Notes: a model not told the origin generated them from the sequence alone. A stretch of DNA of 64,000 nucleotides from Herbivorax alkaliphila (GCF_030848475.1 NZ_JAVDDS010000010.1:38662-102661), one strand, 5' to 3'; shown: positions 38,590-48,634, counted from the stretch's first letter. Program-made: numbers and translations.

Positions 38590-40686
38590 CTATTTTTTTT
38601 CTTCATCTTCTCCAATTTTGTCAAAATCACAGTCTTCATTGCTACATTTAAGCTGTGCTTTTTTCCCAGAATACTTTTGGGTTAAGAAATTACCACAATC
38701 AGGGCATTCTTCTTTAGAAGGTTTTTCCCATGTCATAAAGTCACATTCTGGATTATTTTCACACCCCAAATACTTTCTGCCCTTCCTTGTTTTTTTAATA
38801 TAGACTTTACCTTTACATTTAGGACATTTTACACCAGTATCTTCTAAAATAGGCTTAGCATTTCTACACTCTGGAAAACCCGGGCATGCAAGAAATTTCC
38901 CGTACCTTCCCATTTTTATAACCATATTCCTGCCACATTTTTCACAAATTTCATCTGTAACTTCATCTGGAATTTCAATGTTTCCTATTTTCTCTTCCGC
39001 ATCATTTAATACATGAACAAACTGAGCATAGAAATTCTCTATAATTTCTTCCCATTTTTTGCCCCCTTCTTCTATATCATCCAACTTTCTTTCCATTTCA
39101 ACTGTAAACTCTACATCTACAATATCATGAAAGTACTTTTTCATAATATCATTTACTATTTTCCCTAACTCTGTAGGCATAAGTGCCTTAGATTCCTTTA
39201 CTACATAGCCTCTAGATAGAATTGTTGAAATTGTAGGTGCGTAGGTACTCGGCCTTCCAATTCCCCTTTCTTCTAAAGCTTTTACCAGTGCTGCCTCAGT
39301 ATATCTTGGAGGTGGCTGAGTAAAATGCTGCTTTGGATTAACACTTTTTTTCTTTAATTGTTCCCCCTCTGAAAGTTCAGGCAATACAAGATTTTCTTCC
39401 TCACTTTCATTGTCCTTGCTTTCTTTATAAAGTACAATAAATCCTTTAAATTTAATTGATGAACCACTTGATTTAAATAAATATCTTCCTACATTAATGT
39501 CAACGCTTATTGTATCATAAGTTGCATGAGCCATCTGACTTGCAACAAACCTTCCCCATATAAGCTTGTAAAGTCTGTATTGTTCTCTTGATAGTGAACT
39601 CTTAATATCATCTGGTTGAATGTTAACATCAGTAGGTCTTATACATTCATGTGCATCCTGAGATTTTGACTTGTTTTTATATGTTCTTTTTTTGTCAGGT
39701 AAATATTTTTCACCATAATTACCTTCTATATAACTTTTTGTATCCTGCATAGCCTCATCTGATATTCTGGTAGAATCTGTACGTATATAAGTAATGAGAC
39801 CTGTAGTGCCAACACCTTCAATAGAAATTCCCTCATATAATTGTTGAGCCACAATCATAGTCTTTTTAGTAGAATAACCAAGCTTTCTTGAAGCATCCTG
39901 CTGCAGTGTACTTGTTATAAATGGTGCAGGAGGCGATTTCTTTTTCTGACTCTTTTTAATTTTTTTAACTTTAAACTCTTCCTTTTCTATTTCTTTTAAT
40001 ACTTTATTTACTTCTTTTTCACTTTTTAATTCAAGCTTTTTGTTGTCAATTCCATGAAATTTTGCATTAAAATGCTTTCTTACTTTTTCCTTTTTAAGTT
40101 CTGCAGTTATACTCCAATATTCATCTGGAACAAAATCATCTATTTCCTCTTCTCTATCACAAATAAGCCTTGTAGCTACTGATTGAACTCTTCCTGCACT
40201 TAAGCCTTTTTTAACTTTTTTCCACAAAAGAGGACTTATTTTATACCCCACTATCCTGTCTAAAATTCTCCTAGCCTGTTGAGCATCAACTAAAGACATA
40301 TCAATTTCTCTGGGGGATTTTATTGAATTCTTAACTGCATTTTTTGTTATTTCATTAAAAGTGATTCTACACCTTTCAGTATCATCTAATTTAAGCAAAT
40401 AAGCTAAATGCCATGAAATTGCTTCACCCTCACGATCAGGGTCAGTGGCAAGATATATTTTCTTTGCTTTTTTTGCTTCCTTTTTAAGTTTTGAAATTAC
40501 TTCTCCCTTTCCTCTTATGGTGATATACTTGGGCGTAAAGTGATTTTCTAAATCAACTCCTATTTGACTTTTAGGAAGATCTCTCACATGTCCTACAGAA
40601 GCAACTATTTTGTAATTTCTTCCCAAAAACTTTTTAATGGTATTCGCCTTTGCGGGAGATTCGACAATAACTAATTTATCAGCCAT
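38590..40686 (-). CDS. topA: DNA topoisomerase I
   Basis: About 698 residues. It has the TOPRIM domain (KLVIVESPAKANTIKKFLG, ATDPDREGEAISWH), the active tyrosine in GLITYIRTDSTRIS (about 300) and three C-terminal four-cysteine zinc ribbons (CEKCGRNMVIKMGRYGKFLAC, CPKCKGK, CPDCGNF). It relaxes negative supercoils. The ATG at 40684-40686 is used, with TTGGAGG just upstream; the open frame extends 11 codons further but reads through this site. Confidence 0.97.
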   Translation of the reverse strand: MADKLVIVESPAKANTIKKFLGRNYKIVASVGHVRDLPKSQIGVDLENHFTPKYITIRGKGEVISKLKKEAKKAKKIYLATDPDREGEAISWHLAYLLKLDDTERCRITFNEITKNAVKNSIKSPREIDMSLVDAQQARRILDRIVGYKISPLLWKKVKKGLSAGRVQSVATRLICDREEEIDDFVPDEYWSITAELKKEKVRKHFNAKFHGIDNKKLELKSEKEVNKVLKEIEKEEFKVKKIKKSQKKKSPPAPFITSTLQQDASRKLGYSTKKTMIVAQQLYEGISIEGVGTTGLITYIRTDSTRISDEAMQDTKSYIEGNYGEKYLPDKKRTYKNKSKSQDAHECIRPTDVNIQPDDIKSSLSREQYRLYKLIWGRFVASQMAHATYDTISVDINVGRYLFKSSGSSIKFKGFIVLYKESKDNESEEENLVLPELSEGEQLKKKSVNPKQHFTQPPPRYTEAALVKALEERGIGRPSTYAPTISTILSRGYVVKESKALMPTELGKIVNDIMKKYFHDIVDVEFTVEMERKLDDIEEGGKKWEEIIENFYAQFVHVLNDAEEKIGNIEIPDEVTDEICEKCGRNMVIKMGRYGKFLACPGFPECRNAKPILEDTGVKCPKCKGKVYIKKTRKGRKYLGCENNPECDFMTWEKPSKEECPDCGNFLTQKYSGKKAQLKCSNEDCDFDKIGEDEEKK

Positions 40687-40762
40687 TTTTTTCCTCCAAT
40701 TAAAATTATCAAATAACAATACATTATTATAATATTATATATTGTCATTATGCAAATAAATA

Positions 40763-41875
40763 TTAATATTTTAATTTGTATATCTTTCCGGGAAGCTGTT
40801 CAACTATCCCTTTTAACTCTAACATAATTAATATAGAACTTACAAGTTTAACACTAAAACCTGTTTTTTTAGATATTAAATCTATATGTGAAGGCTCGGA
40901 TTTAAGACATGAAGCCACTGTTCTTTCTTCATTGTCAAGCCCTTTAAAAAACCTGTCATTTAAAATTTTTTTTGCAAAATAATTTTCGATATTTTCATCA
41001 CTAAAGTTTATATTTATTTCCTCTAAAATATCTTCAATGCTTGTTACTATTTTAGCCCCTTCCTTTATTAGTCTATTTGTACCTGCACTCTTTATGCTGC
41101 AAACATTTCCTGGAAGAGCAAACACTTCTCTTCCCTGCTCTAGTGCAAAATCAGCAGTAATAAGTGAACCACTTCTTTCTCCTGCTTCAATTACTATAAC
41201 TCCTAGAGACATACCACTTATTATTCTGTTACGTGCAGGAAAATTATTAGCTAATGGAGCTATTCCAGGTAAATACTCTGATATACAAGCTCCATTTTCT
41301 ATAATAGACTTCATAAGCTTTTTGTTTTCATATGGATATACAACATCTAATCCACAGCCCAACACCGCTATAGTACTTCCACCTGCATCTATAATGCCTT
41401 TATGAGCATATGAATCCACTCCACGTGCCATACCACTCACAACAGTAATACCGTACCTAGACAATTCACCCGAAATAGTATGAGCCATACTCAAACCATA
41501 TGAAGTAGCCTTCCTTGAACCTACAACTGCTACATATTTTTCACTTTTTTTAATGTTTCCTTTAACAAATAATACAATAGGTGGATCATATATATTCTTA
41601 AGATAATATGGATATAGTTCGTCATTAATGGTTAAAACCTTTATATTGTTCTTGTTAATTTTTTCTAAATGTTTTTGTGCCTGTTGCTTTATTTTATCAT
41701 CCATCAAATTAAATACATCTTTACCAGTAAGAAAAGTCAATTTTCTAAGTTCATTTTCTTTTGCCTTCCAAACATTATAGGGCTCTTTAAAATGTTCTAA
41801 AAGCCTCTTAGACTTGACCGAACCAATACCAGGAATTGAACTAAGCCATACCCAATACTGCCTGTTATCCACCAT
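40763..41875 (-). CDS. dprA: DNA processing protein DprA (Smf)
   Basis: About 370 residues. The Rossmann-type core shows VVGSRKATSYGLSMAHTISG, TVVSGMARGVDSYAHKG and FPARNRIISGMSLGVIVIEA; an N-terminal helix-hairpin-helix (LSSIPGIGSVKSKRLLEHF) and a C-terminal winged-helix-like tail flank it. DprA loads RecA on incoming single-stranded DNA. The ATG at 41873-41875 follows AAAAGGAG. It stands between the comM-like gene and topA. Confidence 0.95.
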   Translation of the reverse strand: MVDNRQYWVWLSSIPGIGSVKSKRLLEHFKEPYNVWKAKENELRKLTFLTGKDVFNLMDDKIKQQAQKHLEKINKNNIKVLTINDELYPYYLKNIYDPPIVLFVKGNIKKSEKYVAVVGSRKATSYGLSMAHTISGELSRYGITVVSGMARGVDSYAHKGIIDAGGSTIAVLGCGLDVVYPYENKKLMKSIIENGACISEYLPGIAPLANNFPARNRIISGMSLGVIVIEAGERSGSLITADFALEQGREVFALPGNVCSIKSAGTNRLIKEGAKIVTSIEDILEEININFSDENIENYFAKKILNDRFFKGLDNEERTVASCLKSEPSHIDLISKKTGFSVKLVSSILIMLELKGIVEQLPGKIYKLKY

Positions 41876-41973
41876 AACAGCACTCCTTTTACAAAAGAAT
41901 AATATATTCTTTATTTGTCGCAATCAATTTATCATGTATTTGCATCTTAGTCAAGTATAAATTTCATGACACA

Positions 41974-43509
41974 TTACCCTCTCCATATTTTTCTGTCAAG
42001 ACTTCTATACTGTATAGCTTCTAATAAATGATTAGCTTTTATATTCTTCGACTCTTCCATATCAGCTATTGTACGAGCCACTTTAAGTATTCTTCCATGA
42101 GCTCTTGCACTTAAACCCAACCTTTCAAAAGCATTCTCTAAAATACTTTTGCATTCATCGTCTAAGATGCAATATTTTTTAATCATTGAAGGTGAAAGTT
42201 CTGCGTTAGAATATATGTTAAGACCTTTATATCTTTCCTGCTGAATCTTTCTAGTTATGTTAACTCTTTTTCTGATATCATCTGACTTCTCACATTCTTC
42301 CTCTCTGTCAAGATCTTTATACTGAATGGAAGCAACTTCAATGTGTAAATCTATTCTATCTAATAAAGGACCTGAGAGCTTCCCTAAGTACTGTTGTATT
42401 TGTCTTGGAGTACATGTACACTCTCTTGAATCATCAAGATAATTACCACATTTGCATGGATTTGCTGCACATATTAGAGTAGTTCTTGCTGGATATGTTA
42501 GACTTGCATTAACTCTAGAGATTGTAACAGCTCCATCTTCTAAAGGCTGCCTTAAAACTTCTAATGCACTTCTGTTAAACTCGGGCAGTTCATCTAAAAA
42601 CAAAACCCCATAATGAGCAAGGCTTATCTCACCTGGTTTTGGATACCTTCCCCCTCCTGTCAGGCTCACATTTGATATGGTATGATGTGGAGATCTAAAA
42701 GGCCTTTGAGTAATAAGAGATGTATTTTTAGGAAGTACCCCTGCAATGCTATGAATTTTGGTAACCTCTAGAGCTTCTTCAAAAATCATAGAGGGAAGTA
42801 TTGTAGGAAGCCTTCTGGCTATCATTGTCTTTCCACATCCTGGGCTTCCAATCATAATACAATTATGTCCACCAGAGGCTGCTACTTCAAGTGCCCTTTT
42901 CACCGTTTCTTGACCTTTTACATCTGAAAAGTCAACATCATAAGACATATTGTTTTTAAAAATATCTTCCCTTTCCACAACATATTTGTCTATATTTTTA
43001 ATTTTATTTAAATGATTTACAACATCTTTAATGCTTTTTGCAGGGTAAATGTTTATACCCGATACAACAGCAGCTTCATCTGCATTTTCCACAGGCAGAA
43101 ATATGTTTTTAAGACCATTTTCTTTCGCAGTTATAGCCATTGGAAGGATTCCCTTAACAGGTTTGATTTCACCATCTAAAGACAATTCGCCTAAAAAAGC
43201 ACTTTTGTCAATATTATTATCATTTATCTGTCTGGTTGCTGCCAAAATTCCCAATGCTATAGGAAGATCAAAAGCTGAGCCTTCTTTCTTTTTATCAGCA
43301 GGTGCAAGATTTACCGTTATTCTATTTACGTGAAATTTAAATCCAGCATTTTTAACAGCAGCCCTCACCCGCTCCTTTGATTCTTTGACAGCAGTATCAC
43401 CTAAACCAACCATATCAAAAGATGGAAGCCCGTTTGATATGTCTGTTTCAACCAAAACAACATATCCATCGATACCCATTAAACCCAGACTTTTAATTTT
43501 GGAAAGCAT
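41974..43509 (-). CDS. ComM/YifB-family Mg-chelatase-like AAA+ ATPase
   Basis: A 511-residue protein with the N-terminal Lon-protease-like fold (NLAPADKKKEGSAFDLPIAL), the AAA+ motor with Walker A MIGSPGCGKTMIARRLP and Walker B VLFLDELPEFN, and the C-terminal domain SARAHGRILKVARTIADMEE. Proteobacterial ComM is a branch-migration helicase in transformation. It is 98 bp from dprA, suggesting a DNA-uptake/recombination pair. Confidence 0.92.
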   Translation of the reverse strand: MLSKIKSLGLMGIDGYVVLVETDISNGLPSFDMVGLGDTAVKESKERVRAAVKNAGFKFHVNRITVNLAPADKKKEGSAFDLPIALGILAATRQINDNNIDKSAFLGELSLDGEIKPVKGILPMAITAKENGLKNIFLPVENADEAAVVSGINIYPAKSIKDVVNHLNKIKNIDKYVVEREDIFKNNMSYDVDFSDVKGQETVKRALEVAASGGHNCIMIGSPGCGKTMIARRLPTILPSMIFEEALEVTKIHSIAGVLPKNTSLITQRPFRSPHHTISNVSLTGGGRYPKPGEISLAHYGVLFLDELPEFNRSALEVLRQPLEDGAVTISRVNASLTYPARTTLICAANPCKCGNYLDDSRECTCTPRQIQQYLGKLSGPLLDRIDLHIEVASIQYKDLDREEECEKSDDIRKRVNITRKIQQERYKGLNIYSNAELSPSMIKKYCILDDECKSILENAFERLGLSARAHGRILKVARTIADMEESKNIKANHLLEAIQYRSLDRKIWRG

Positions 43510-43745
43510 ATTTCACCTCGTATGAAATAAGTTTTTGAATAGACTTTATTAACGCAATGTGATTTATGACTTTTTGATAAACAACCTTCTTTATTTTATT
43601 ATATCACAAATTATAACAATATATAAAATTTTTAATTTTGCAACATATAAAATATCGAAAACTTTCTTTTTATGAATTATTAATATTTTATCATATATTT
43701 TAATTCTAGGACAGGAAAAAATTATAATTATTGCATTTTAGCATC

Positions 43746-43783
43746 AAAAAACGAGAGAAAGCAACATGCTCACTCTCGTTTTT
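43746..43783 (-). terminator. Terminator after the cohesin-like gene
   Basis: AAAAACGAGAG (43747-43757) pairs with CTCTCGTTTTT (43773-43783). On the minus strand the stem ends in six T, directly downstream of the cohesin-domain gene. It could work in both directions. The rest of the 298 bp up to the ComM-like gene shows nothing. Confidence 0.85.
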
Positions 43784-43807
43784 CAAAGAAAAAATTATTT
43801 ATGTACT

Positions 43808-44548
43808 TTATTTTTTAATTTCTATTTCACCTAGTGAAGGTATAACTCCTATTTCATTAAAATCGTAATCTTCAAATTTACTCTCGTCTATAGTAAACTC
43901 AGCACTTAAGCTGTCTGAATCAACTCCATCAAGGGCATCTTCTTTTACTTCAGCTTCAATTGTGATAAATACTCCATCTGTATCTATCATTCCTTCACCT
44001 AATTGTCTTGCCTCAACATATAAAAGAGTTACCGCACCTTCTTCATTCATAATGTTATATTGCAAATCATTTTCAGGGTTGTTTATTATATCCCCACCCT
44101 CTATACCTGTCAATTCAATTTTCTCATTATCAAAAGATATTCTTAAATTTCCACTGTTTATTCCTTCAGAAGGAACATTAGAAAACTTCACAGGTATTGT
44201 TATAGTTTCACCAGGGCTAGCTTCAACTGCATCACTTCCCATGGTAATATCTTCATGCTCTACTACTTCATCAGATGACCCTTGACTGTAGCCTTCCATG
44301 TCAACATGTACTTCTCTTGCGTCACCATCCCAATCAATGTCAACATCTAAAGCTTCACTCATTGCTCTTAGTGGCAAGTATGTTCTTCCATCAATAACAA
44401 CTGCAGGATCCTCTGGCTCAAAAATTTCACCTCTTACAAGTACATCAAAGTTAGGAGCCACTGCCGTCCATGAACCAGTTGCCGCCAAAGCAAAAATACC
44501 TGTACTTAAAACTACACCTGCAATTAAACCTAAAATAATTTTTTTCAT
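43808..44548 (-). CDS. Secreted protein with copper-amine-oxidase-N-like and cohesin-like domains
   Basis: About 246 residues. A signal peptide (MKKIILGLIAGVVLSTGIFA) precedes a short stalk domain of the copper amine oxidase N type (VVIDGRTYLPLRAMSEALDV) and a cohesin-like beta-sandwich (SPGETITIPVKFSNVP, LRISFDNEKIELTGIEGGDI, GVFITIEAEVKEDA). Cohesins bind dockerins in cellulosomes and some surface complexes, but no dockerin protein or surface-anchor motif is seen here. The start is the ATG at 44546-44548 after GAGGTG. It has its own promoter and terminator, so it is a single-gene unit. Confidence 0.75.
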   Translation of the reverse strand: MKKIILGLIAGVVLSTGIFALAATGSWTAVAPNFDVLVRGEIFEPEDPAVVIDGRTYLPLRAMSEALDVDIDWDGDAREVHVDMEGYSQGSSDEVVEHEDITMGSDAVEASPGETITIPVKFSNVPSEGINSGNLRISFDNEKIELTGIEGGDIINNPENDLQYNIMNEEGAVTLLYVEARQLGEGMIDTDGVFITIEAEVKEDALDGVDSDSLSAEFTIDESKFEDYDFNEIGVIPSLGEIEIKK

Positions 44549-44582
44549 TTTATGCACCTCGTTATGATATATTTTTATCATT

Positions 44583-44611
44583 ATTATACCATAATACAAA
44601 AAGCTTGTCAG
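44583..44611 (-). promoter_or_regulatory. Sigma-A-type promoter of the cohesin-like gene
   Basis: Minus strand CTGACA (44611-44606), 17-bp spacer, TATAAT (44588-44583), about 35 bp before the start codon. Confidence 0.75.
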
Positions 44612-44637
44612 TATAAATTTAAACTTACCCTATTTTG

Positions 44638-45093
44638 TCATTTTTCATTTAACAACTTGTGAAGCTCCTCCATAAATGTGTTTATATCTTTAAATTGTCT
44701 ATAAACAGAAGCAAACCTGACATAAGCAACTTCGTCAATACTTTTAAGTTTTTCCATTACCATCTCTCCAATAGCCTGAGAAGTCACTTCTCTTTGAAGA
44801 AAATTATAAACTTGACTTTCTATGCTCTCAACCAGCTTTTCTAAATCATTAAAAGAAACAGGTCTTTTTTCACATGCTCTCAATAATCCTGTCATAAGTT
44901 TTTCCCTATTAAAAGCCTGCCTTGTCTTATCCTTTTTAATAACCATAAGAGGCAAACTTTCTACTTTTTCATAAGTTGTAAACCTTTTTTGACATTCCAA
45001 ACATTCTCTTCGCCTTCTTATAGCAGAACCTTCATCTGTTGGTCTTGAATCAATTACCTTGTCCTCTCCAAATCCACAATATGGACATTTCAT
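44638..45093 (-). CDS. nrdR: Transcriptional repressor NrdR
   Basis: A 151-residue nucleotide-sensing repressor of ribonucleotide reductase genes. The zinc ribbon is [19 protein letters not shown] with [16 protein letters not shown], followed by the ATP-cone domain ([20 protein letters not shown]). All four zinc cysteines are present. The start ATG follows TGGAGG. A nearby promoter (45142-45170) suggests its own transcription start downstream of ylmC. Confidence 0.97.
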   Translation of the reverse strand: MKCPYCGFGEDKVIDSRPTDEGSAIRRRRECLECQKRFTTYEKVESLPLMVIKKDKTRQAFNREKLMTGLLRACEKRPVSFNDLEKLVESIESQVYNFLQREVTSQAIGEMVMEKLKSIDEVAYVRFASVYRQFKDINTFMEELHKLLNEK

Positions 45094-45141
45094 AGCTATC
45101 CTCCAAAATACAGTTTAAAGTAAGATGCAACTTTTACATTA

Positions 45142-45170
45142 ATTATACTACATGCATTATAAAGCCGCAA
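45142..45170 (-). promoter_or_regulatory. Possible promoter of nrdR
   Basis: Minus strand TTGCGG (45170-45165), 17-bp spacer, TATAAT (45147-45142), about 50 bp before nrdR. The -10 is perfect, the -35 weak. Confidence 0.55.
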
Positions 45171-45195
45171 CAATATAGCTTAACATACACCTCTC

Positions 45196-45456
45196 TTATT
45201 CAAAATACTTTTTAATAAACCTATCATCCATTTCCACTAAAATTATATCTTCCCCTATCTTCTTTATCTTTTCCCATGGGATTACGTACTCGCTATCTCT
45301 TCCTAAAATTCCAAATAATTTATTTTCGCCTGGAATTACAATAGACTCCAGTCTTCCACTTTCTAAATCAATCTCTACATCACATACAAACCCCAGTCTC
45401 TTTCCATCATTGATATTTATTACTTCTTTCTGCCTAAAATCTGATGTTCTATTCAT
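45196..45456 (-). CDS. YlmC/YmxH-family PRC-barrel protein
   Basis: About 86 residues, single PRC-barrel domain: RQKEVININDGKRLGFVCDV, IDLESGRLESIVIP and YVIPWEKIKKIGEDIILVEM. Proteins of this YlmC/YmxH family are associated with sporulation gene clusters in Clostridia. The ATG at 45454-45456 is preferred, with GGGGTG upstream. It directly follows sigG, its common position. Confidence 0.85.
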   Translation of the reverse strand: MNRTSDFRQKEVININDGKRLGFVCDVEIDLESGRLESIVIPGENKLFGILGRDSEYVIPWEKIKKIGEDIILVEMDDRFIKKYFE

Positions 45457-45518
45457 AATATAACACCCCATAAATACAAATTGACCATTTTTACAATAAA
45501 ATAATCTTCGAATCTAAT

Positions 45519-46292
45519 TTATATATATTTTTTCATATGCATAAGTGCAGTTTTTTCCAGACGTGATACCTGCGCCTGTGAAATTCCTATTTCTTCAGCT
45601 ACTTCCATTTGGGTTCTTCCATCAAAAAATCTTAAGTTTAATATAAGCTTTTCCCTGTCATTTAATCTTCTCATCGCCTCGCTTAATGCAATTCCCTCTA
45701 ACCAGTTTTCATCATTATTTTTTTCATCCTTTACCTGATCCATAACATATATAGCATCTCCACCATCATGATATACCGACTCAAACAACGAAATAGGATC
45801 CTGTATTGCATCGAGTGCAAATACAATATCTTCTTTTGGCATTGCAAGTTCTTTTGAAATATCATTTATTGTAGGCTCCTTTGAGTTCTTGTTTGTAAGT
45901 CTTTCTTTTGCCTGCAAAGCCTTATAGGCAATATCCCTCAATGATCTACTAACACGAATTGAATTGTTGTCACGTAAGTACCTTCTTATTTCTCCTATTA
46001 TCATAGGGACTGCATATGTGGAAAATTTCACATTTTGAGAAACATCAAAATTATCTATAGCTTTAATTAAACCTATACATCCCACCTGAAAAAGATCATC
46101 AACATATTCTCCTCTATTATTAAATCTTTGAATAACACTTAATACAAGCCTCAAATTTCCCCGAATAAATTCCTCTCTTGCCGTGGCATCTCCTTTATGC
46201 ATCCTTTCAAAGAGAACCTTCTTTTGTTCATTGGATAGTACTGGCAGTTTAGATGTATTTACTCCGCAAATTTCAACTTTATTGATTAGCAT
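45519..46292 (-). CDS. sigG: RNA polymerase sporulation sigma factor SigG
   Basis: A 257-residue late forespore sigma factor. The N-terminus NKVEICGVNTSKLPVLSNEQ is diagnostic for SigG. Region 2 reads YVDDLFQVGCIGLIKAIDNF, and region 4 ends TQMEVAEEIGISQAQVSRLE. It directs forespore gene expression after engulfment. A sigma-F-like promoter lies just upstream (46327-46355), as expected for a gene switched on by sigma-F, in addition to read-through from sigE. Confidence 0.97.
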   Translation of the reverse strand: MLINKVEICGVNTSKLPVLSNEQKKVLFERMHKGDATAREEFIRGNLRLVLSVIQRFNNRGEYVDDLFQVGCIGLIKAIDNFDVSQNVKFSTYAVPMIIGEIRRYLRDNNSIRVSRSLRDIAYKALQAKERLTNKNSKEPTINDISKELAMPKEDIVFALDAIQDPISLFESVYHDGGDAIYVMDQVKDEKNNDENWLEGIALSEAMRRLNDREKLILNLRFFDGRTQMEVAEEIGISQAQVSRLEKTALMHMKKYI

Positions 46293-46326
46293 AAATAACC
46301 TCCCGGCAATATAATTAAGTCAGTAT

Positions 46327-46355
46327 CATTATTGCCATAGAGGCTATTTTTATAC
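46327..46355 (-). promoter_or_regulatory. Sigma-F/G-type promoter upstream of sigG
   Basis: Minus strand GTATA (46355-46351), 14-bp spacer, GGCAATAATG (46336-46327), matching the sigma-F -10 pattern GGNNANANTR. The spacer is one or two bases shorter than usual. It lies 35 bp before the sigG start. Confidence 0.6.
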
Positions 46356-46459
46356 TGTAAAAAAAGACATAAAATTTTACTCAAACACCTTGACAAACCC
46401 TGCACCAATTGCAATTACTAAACTGAAATTTTTATGGTATTTTCTAACAAAATTGTCCT

Positions 46460-47194
46460 TTAAACCATTCTGCTTATTTCCTTTTTTAACCTGCCTATAA
46501 TCTTTTTTTCAAGTCTTGATATATATGATTGAGATATACCCAACATATCAGCAACTTCCTTTTGGGTTTTTTCTATTCCTCCATTAGTGAGACCAAATCG
46601 TAATTCCACTATTTTCTTTTCTCTAATAGATAATTTTCTCATTGCAATTGTTAATAATTCTCTGTCAACTTCATCTTCAATAGTTTTATGAATCAAATCA
46701 TTATCTGTACCTAATATATCAGACAAAAGCAGCTCATTTCCATCCCAATCTATATTTAAAGGCTCATCAATTGATATCTCTGTTTTCATTTTATTATTTC
46801 TTCTCAAATACATTAATATTTCATTTTCAATACAGCGGGATGCATATGTAGCCAGTTTTATATTTTTAGTTGGATTAAAAGTATTTATAGCTTTTATTAA
46901 TCCAATAGTTCCAATAGAAATTAAATCTTCCACTCCCACACCGGTATTTTCAAATTTTCTTGCTATGTACACAACCAACCTCAAATTCCTCTCAATCAAA
47001 ATTGACTTAACTCCATAATCGCTTTTTTCAAGCTTATTTAAAAGATAGCTCTCTTCATCATTACTAAGAGGAGGTGGCAAAGCTTCACTTCCTCCTATAT
47101 AATGAACTGGAAATCTTTTATGTATTTTAAATCTTTCAAGAAAATTTATGTACTTTATCATTATAAATATTTTCAATTTCTTTAAAGCATACAT
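46460..47194 (-). CDS. sigE: RNA polymerase sporulation sigma factor SigE (pro-form)
   Basis: A 244-residue early mother-cell sigma factor made as an inactive precursor. The pro-sequence and cleavage region are seen in [20 protein letters not shown]; region 2 is [20 protein letters not shown]; region 4 ends [20 protein letters not shown]. The first ATG is used, preceded by GGGAG. The processing protease SpoIIGA is encoded directly upstream, and sigG directly downstream, the classical spoIIG order. Confidence 0.97.
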   Translation of the reverse strand: MYALKKLKIFIMIKYINFLERFKIHKRFPVHYIGGSEALPPPLSNDEESYLLNKLEKSDYGVKSILIERNLRLVVYIARKFENTGVGVEDLISIGTIGLIKAINTFNPTKNIKLATYASRCIENEILMYLRRNNKMKTEISIDEPLNIDWDGNELLLSDILGTDNDLIHKTIEDEVDRELLTIAMRKLSIREKKIVELRFGLTNGGIEKTQKEVADMLGISQSYISRLEKKIIGRLKKEISRMV

Positions 47195-47257
47195 TATTTA
47201 AGTTCTCCCTTCGAATTTAGTGTAAATACTAGCTTTTGCTGCATGCTACCATAACTT

Positions 47258-48154
47258 TTAGACTAGTTCTGGACTTAAAAGCGCATTATAATTATCATTA
47301 TTAGATAATGTTCTGTTGTAAATTCCTATAATCACATTGGATACCCCCTTCTTATCAATATTCTCCCCTATTTCTATATAATCAGGTTTAAAACCTATAA
47401 GCATTCCATTTTCTTTCCCAAGAGATGTAAATGGTATAAGTCTAAACCGGGAAAACCATTTTGAATCTGAAATTACTTTTGTAGCACATACCAGATCATC
47501 CTCTTTTGAATTTTCAAATATATTTTGAATATCTATAGGTAATATATTTCTTATTGCACTAAATTCAACCACTACAACAGGAACATTTGTTAATGGATCA
47601 TGAAGGGAATTTCCTGTATCAACCAATGCAAATAAATCTATTTTTCCATTTTCAAATGCTATTTTTAACGGAATACATAAATTGTCTTTTATAAATCTCT
47701 CCTGTATCAAGTCCCAAAATATTTTTATAATTATATAAACTGTTATTACCGAAAAAAACAGCACAGACCATTTTGAATTATCAAAAATGTAAAATATACC
47801 ATTTTGAACTAGTCCACCAGTATTATTAAAGTATAAAAATGCAAAGGCAGCACCTGCAAATATAAAAGTTGATATATAAAATATAGCCAGAATTCTCATA
47901 AAAATCATTGGCTTGGGAGGATAAAAAGTTACTGCAACAATAAAAAAAGACAGGAGAATTTTAGCCGCAGTAGTATAATATATTTCAACATCTGGAAACA
48001 TTAGTAGGAACACAACATAAGATGCACCTACTAAAGAACCTATCAATAAACGTAAACTAGATATCTTTGTTTTGGATAGTTTAGCAGTCATCATCAATAT
48101 TAAATAATTCATAACAACGTTTTGTAATATCAACACATCAATGTATATTTCCAT
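47258..48154 (-). CDS. spoIIGA: Pro-sigma-E processing protease SpoIIGA
   Basis: About 298 residues. Five to six N-terminal membrane helices (about 1-150) place it in the sporulation septum, and the cytoplasmic domain has the aspartic-protease motif DTG in FALVDTGNSLHDPLT. It cleaves the pro-sequence of SigE after a signal from the forespore. The ATG at 48152-48154 follows GAGGAGG. The end of the protein is normal. Confidence 0.94.
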   Translation of the reverse strand: MEIYIDVLILQNVVMNYLILMMTAKLSKTKISSLRLLIGSLVGASYVVFLLMFPDVEIYYTTAAKILLSFFIVAVTFYPPKPMIFMRILAIFYISTFIFAGAAFAFLYFNNTGGLVQNGIFYIFDNSKWSVLFFSVITVYIIIKIFWDLIQERFIKDNLCIPLKIAFENGKIDLFALVDTGNSLHDPLTNVPVVVVEFSAIRNILPIDIQNIFENSKEDDLVCATKVISDSKWFSRFRLIPFTSLGKENGMLIGFKPDYIEIGENIDKKGVSNVIIGIYNRTLSNNDNYNALLSPELV

Positions 48155-48322
48155 TTTAACCCTCCTCATAACAAGTAGTACGCTGCAAAACTAACCTCTT
48201 GCAAATAACTTTTTTATATTTACTAAAGATTTTTATCCCCACATTACAAACCCCAGCTTTTTTATGTCTATAAAGAAAATACCTTAATAAGTTATATGCA
48301 AAAGCATGTTTATTTATTATTA

Positions 48323-48355
48323 ATTATACAACTAAAACAATATTTATTTTGTCAA
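48323..48355 (-). promoter_or_regulatory. spoIIG-type promoter with long spacer
   Basis: Minus strand TTGACA (48355-48350), 21-bp spacer, TATAAT (48328-48323), about 170 bp before spoIIGA. The Bacillus subtilis spoIIG promoter has an unusually long spacer (22 bp) and needs Spo0A. TTTGACAAA over the -35 also resembles an imperfect 0A box (TTCGACA). Confidence 0.6.
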
Positions 48356-48583
48356 ACCAAACTGTAGAAAAAAAAATTAATACCCAAAAAAAATTCGAAT
48401 GCACTTATAAGTGCATGTTATTAAGGTAAATGAAAATATGGAAACAGGCTCTAGGCTGCAAAACTTTAGTTTTTAGAATATTCTTTTTCGCGTCTAGAAC
48501 AATGCTTTTAAATTAAGATATATTATAGAATAGATTTGGAAATAAAAAAATACACAAAAGCACAAAAATGTACTCATGCGTAT

Positions 48584-48623
48584 TTTTAAAAAGCTAAAAC
48601 ACCAGCTTTTATAAGATGGTGTT
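48584..48623 (-). terminator. Terminator after ftsZ
   Basis: Minus strand AACACCA (48623-48617) pairs with TGGTGTT (48604-48598), followed by TTTAGCTTTTT. It lies about 70 bp after the ftsZ stop and would separate ftsAZ transcription from spoIIGA. Confidence 0.65.
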
Positions 48624-48634
48624 CTACACATAAA

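Noticed and set aside
48399..48416. 18-bp palindrome as a terminator
   Set aside because: No T-run follows on either strand; left as an unexplained palindrome in the region entry.
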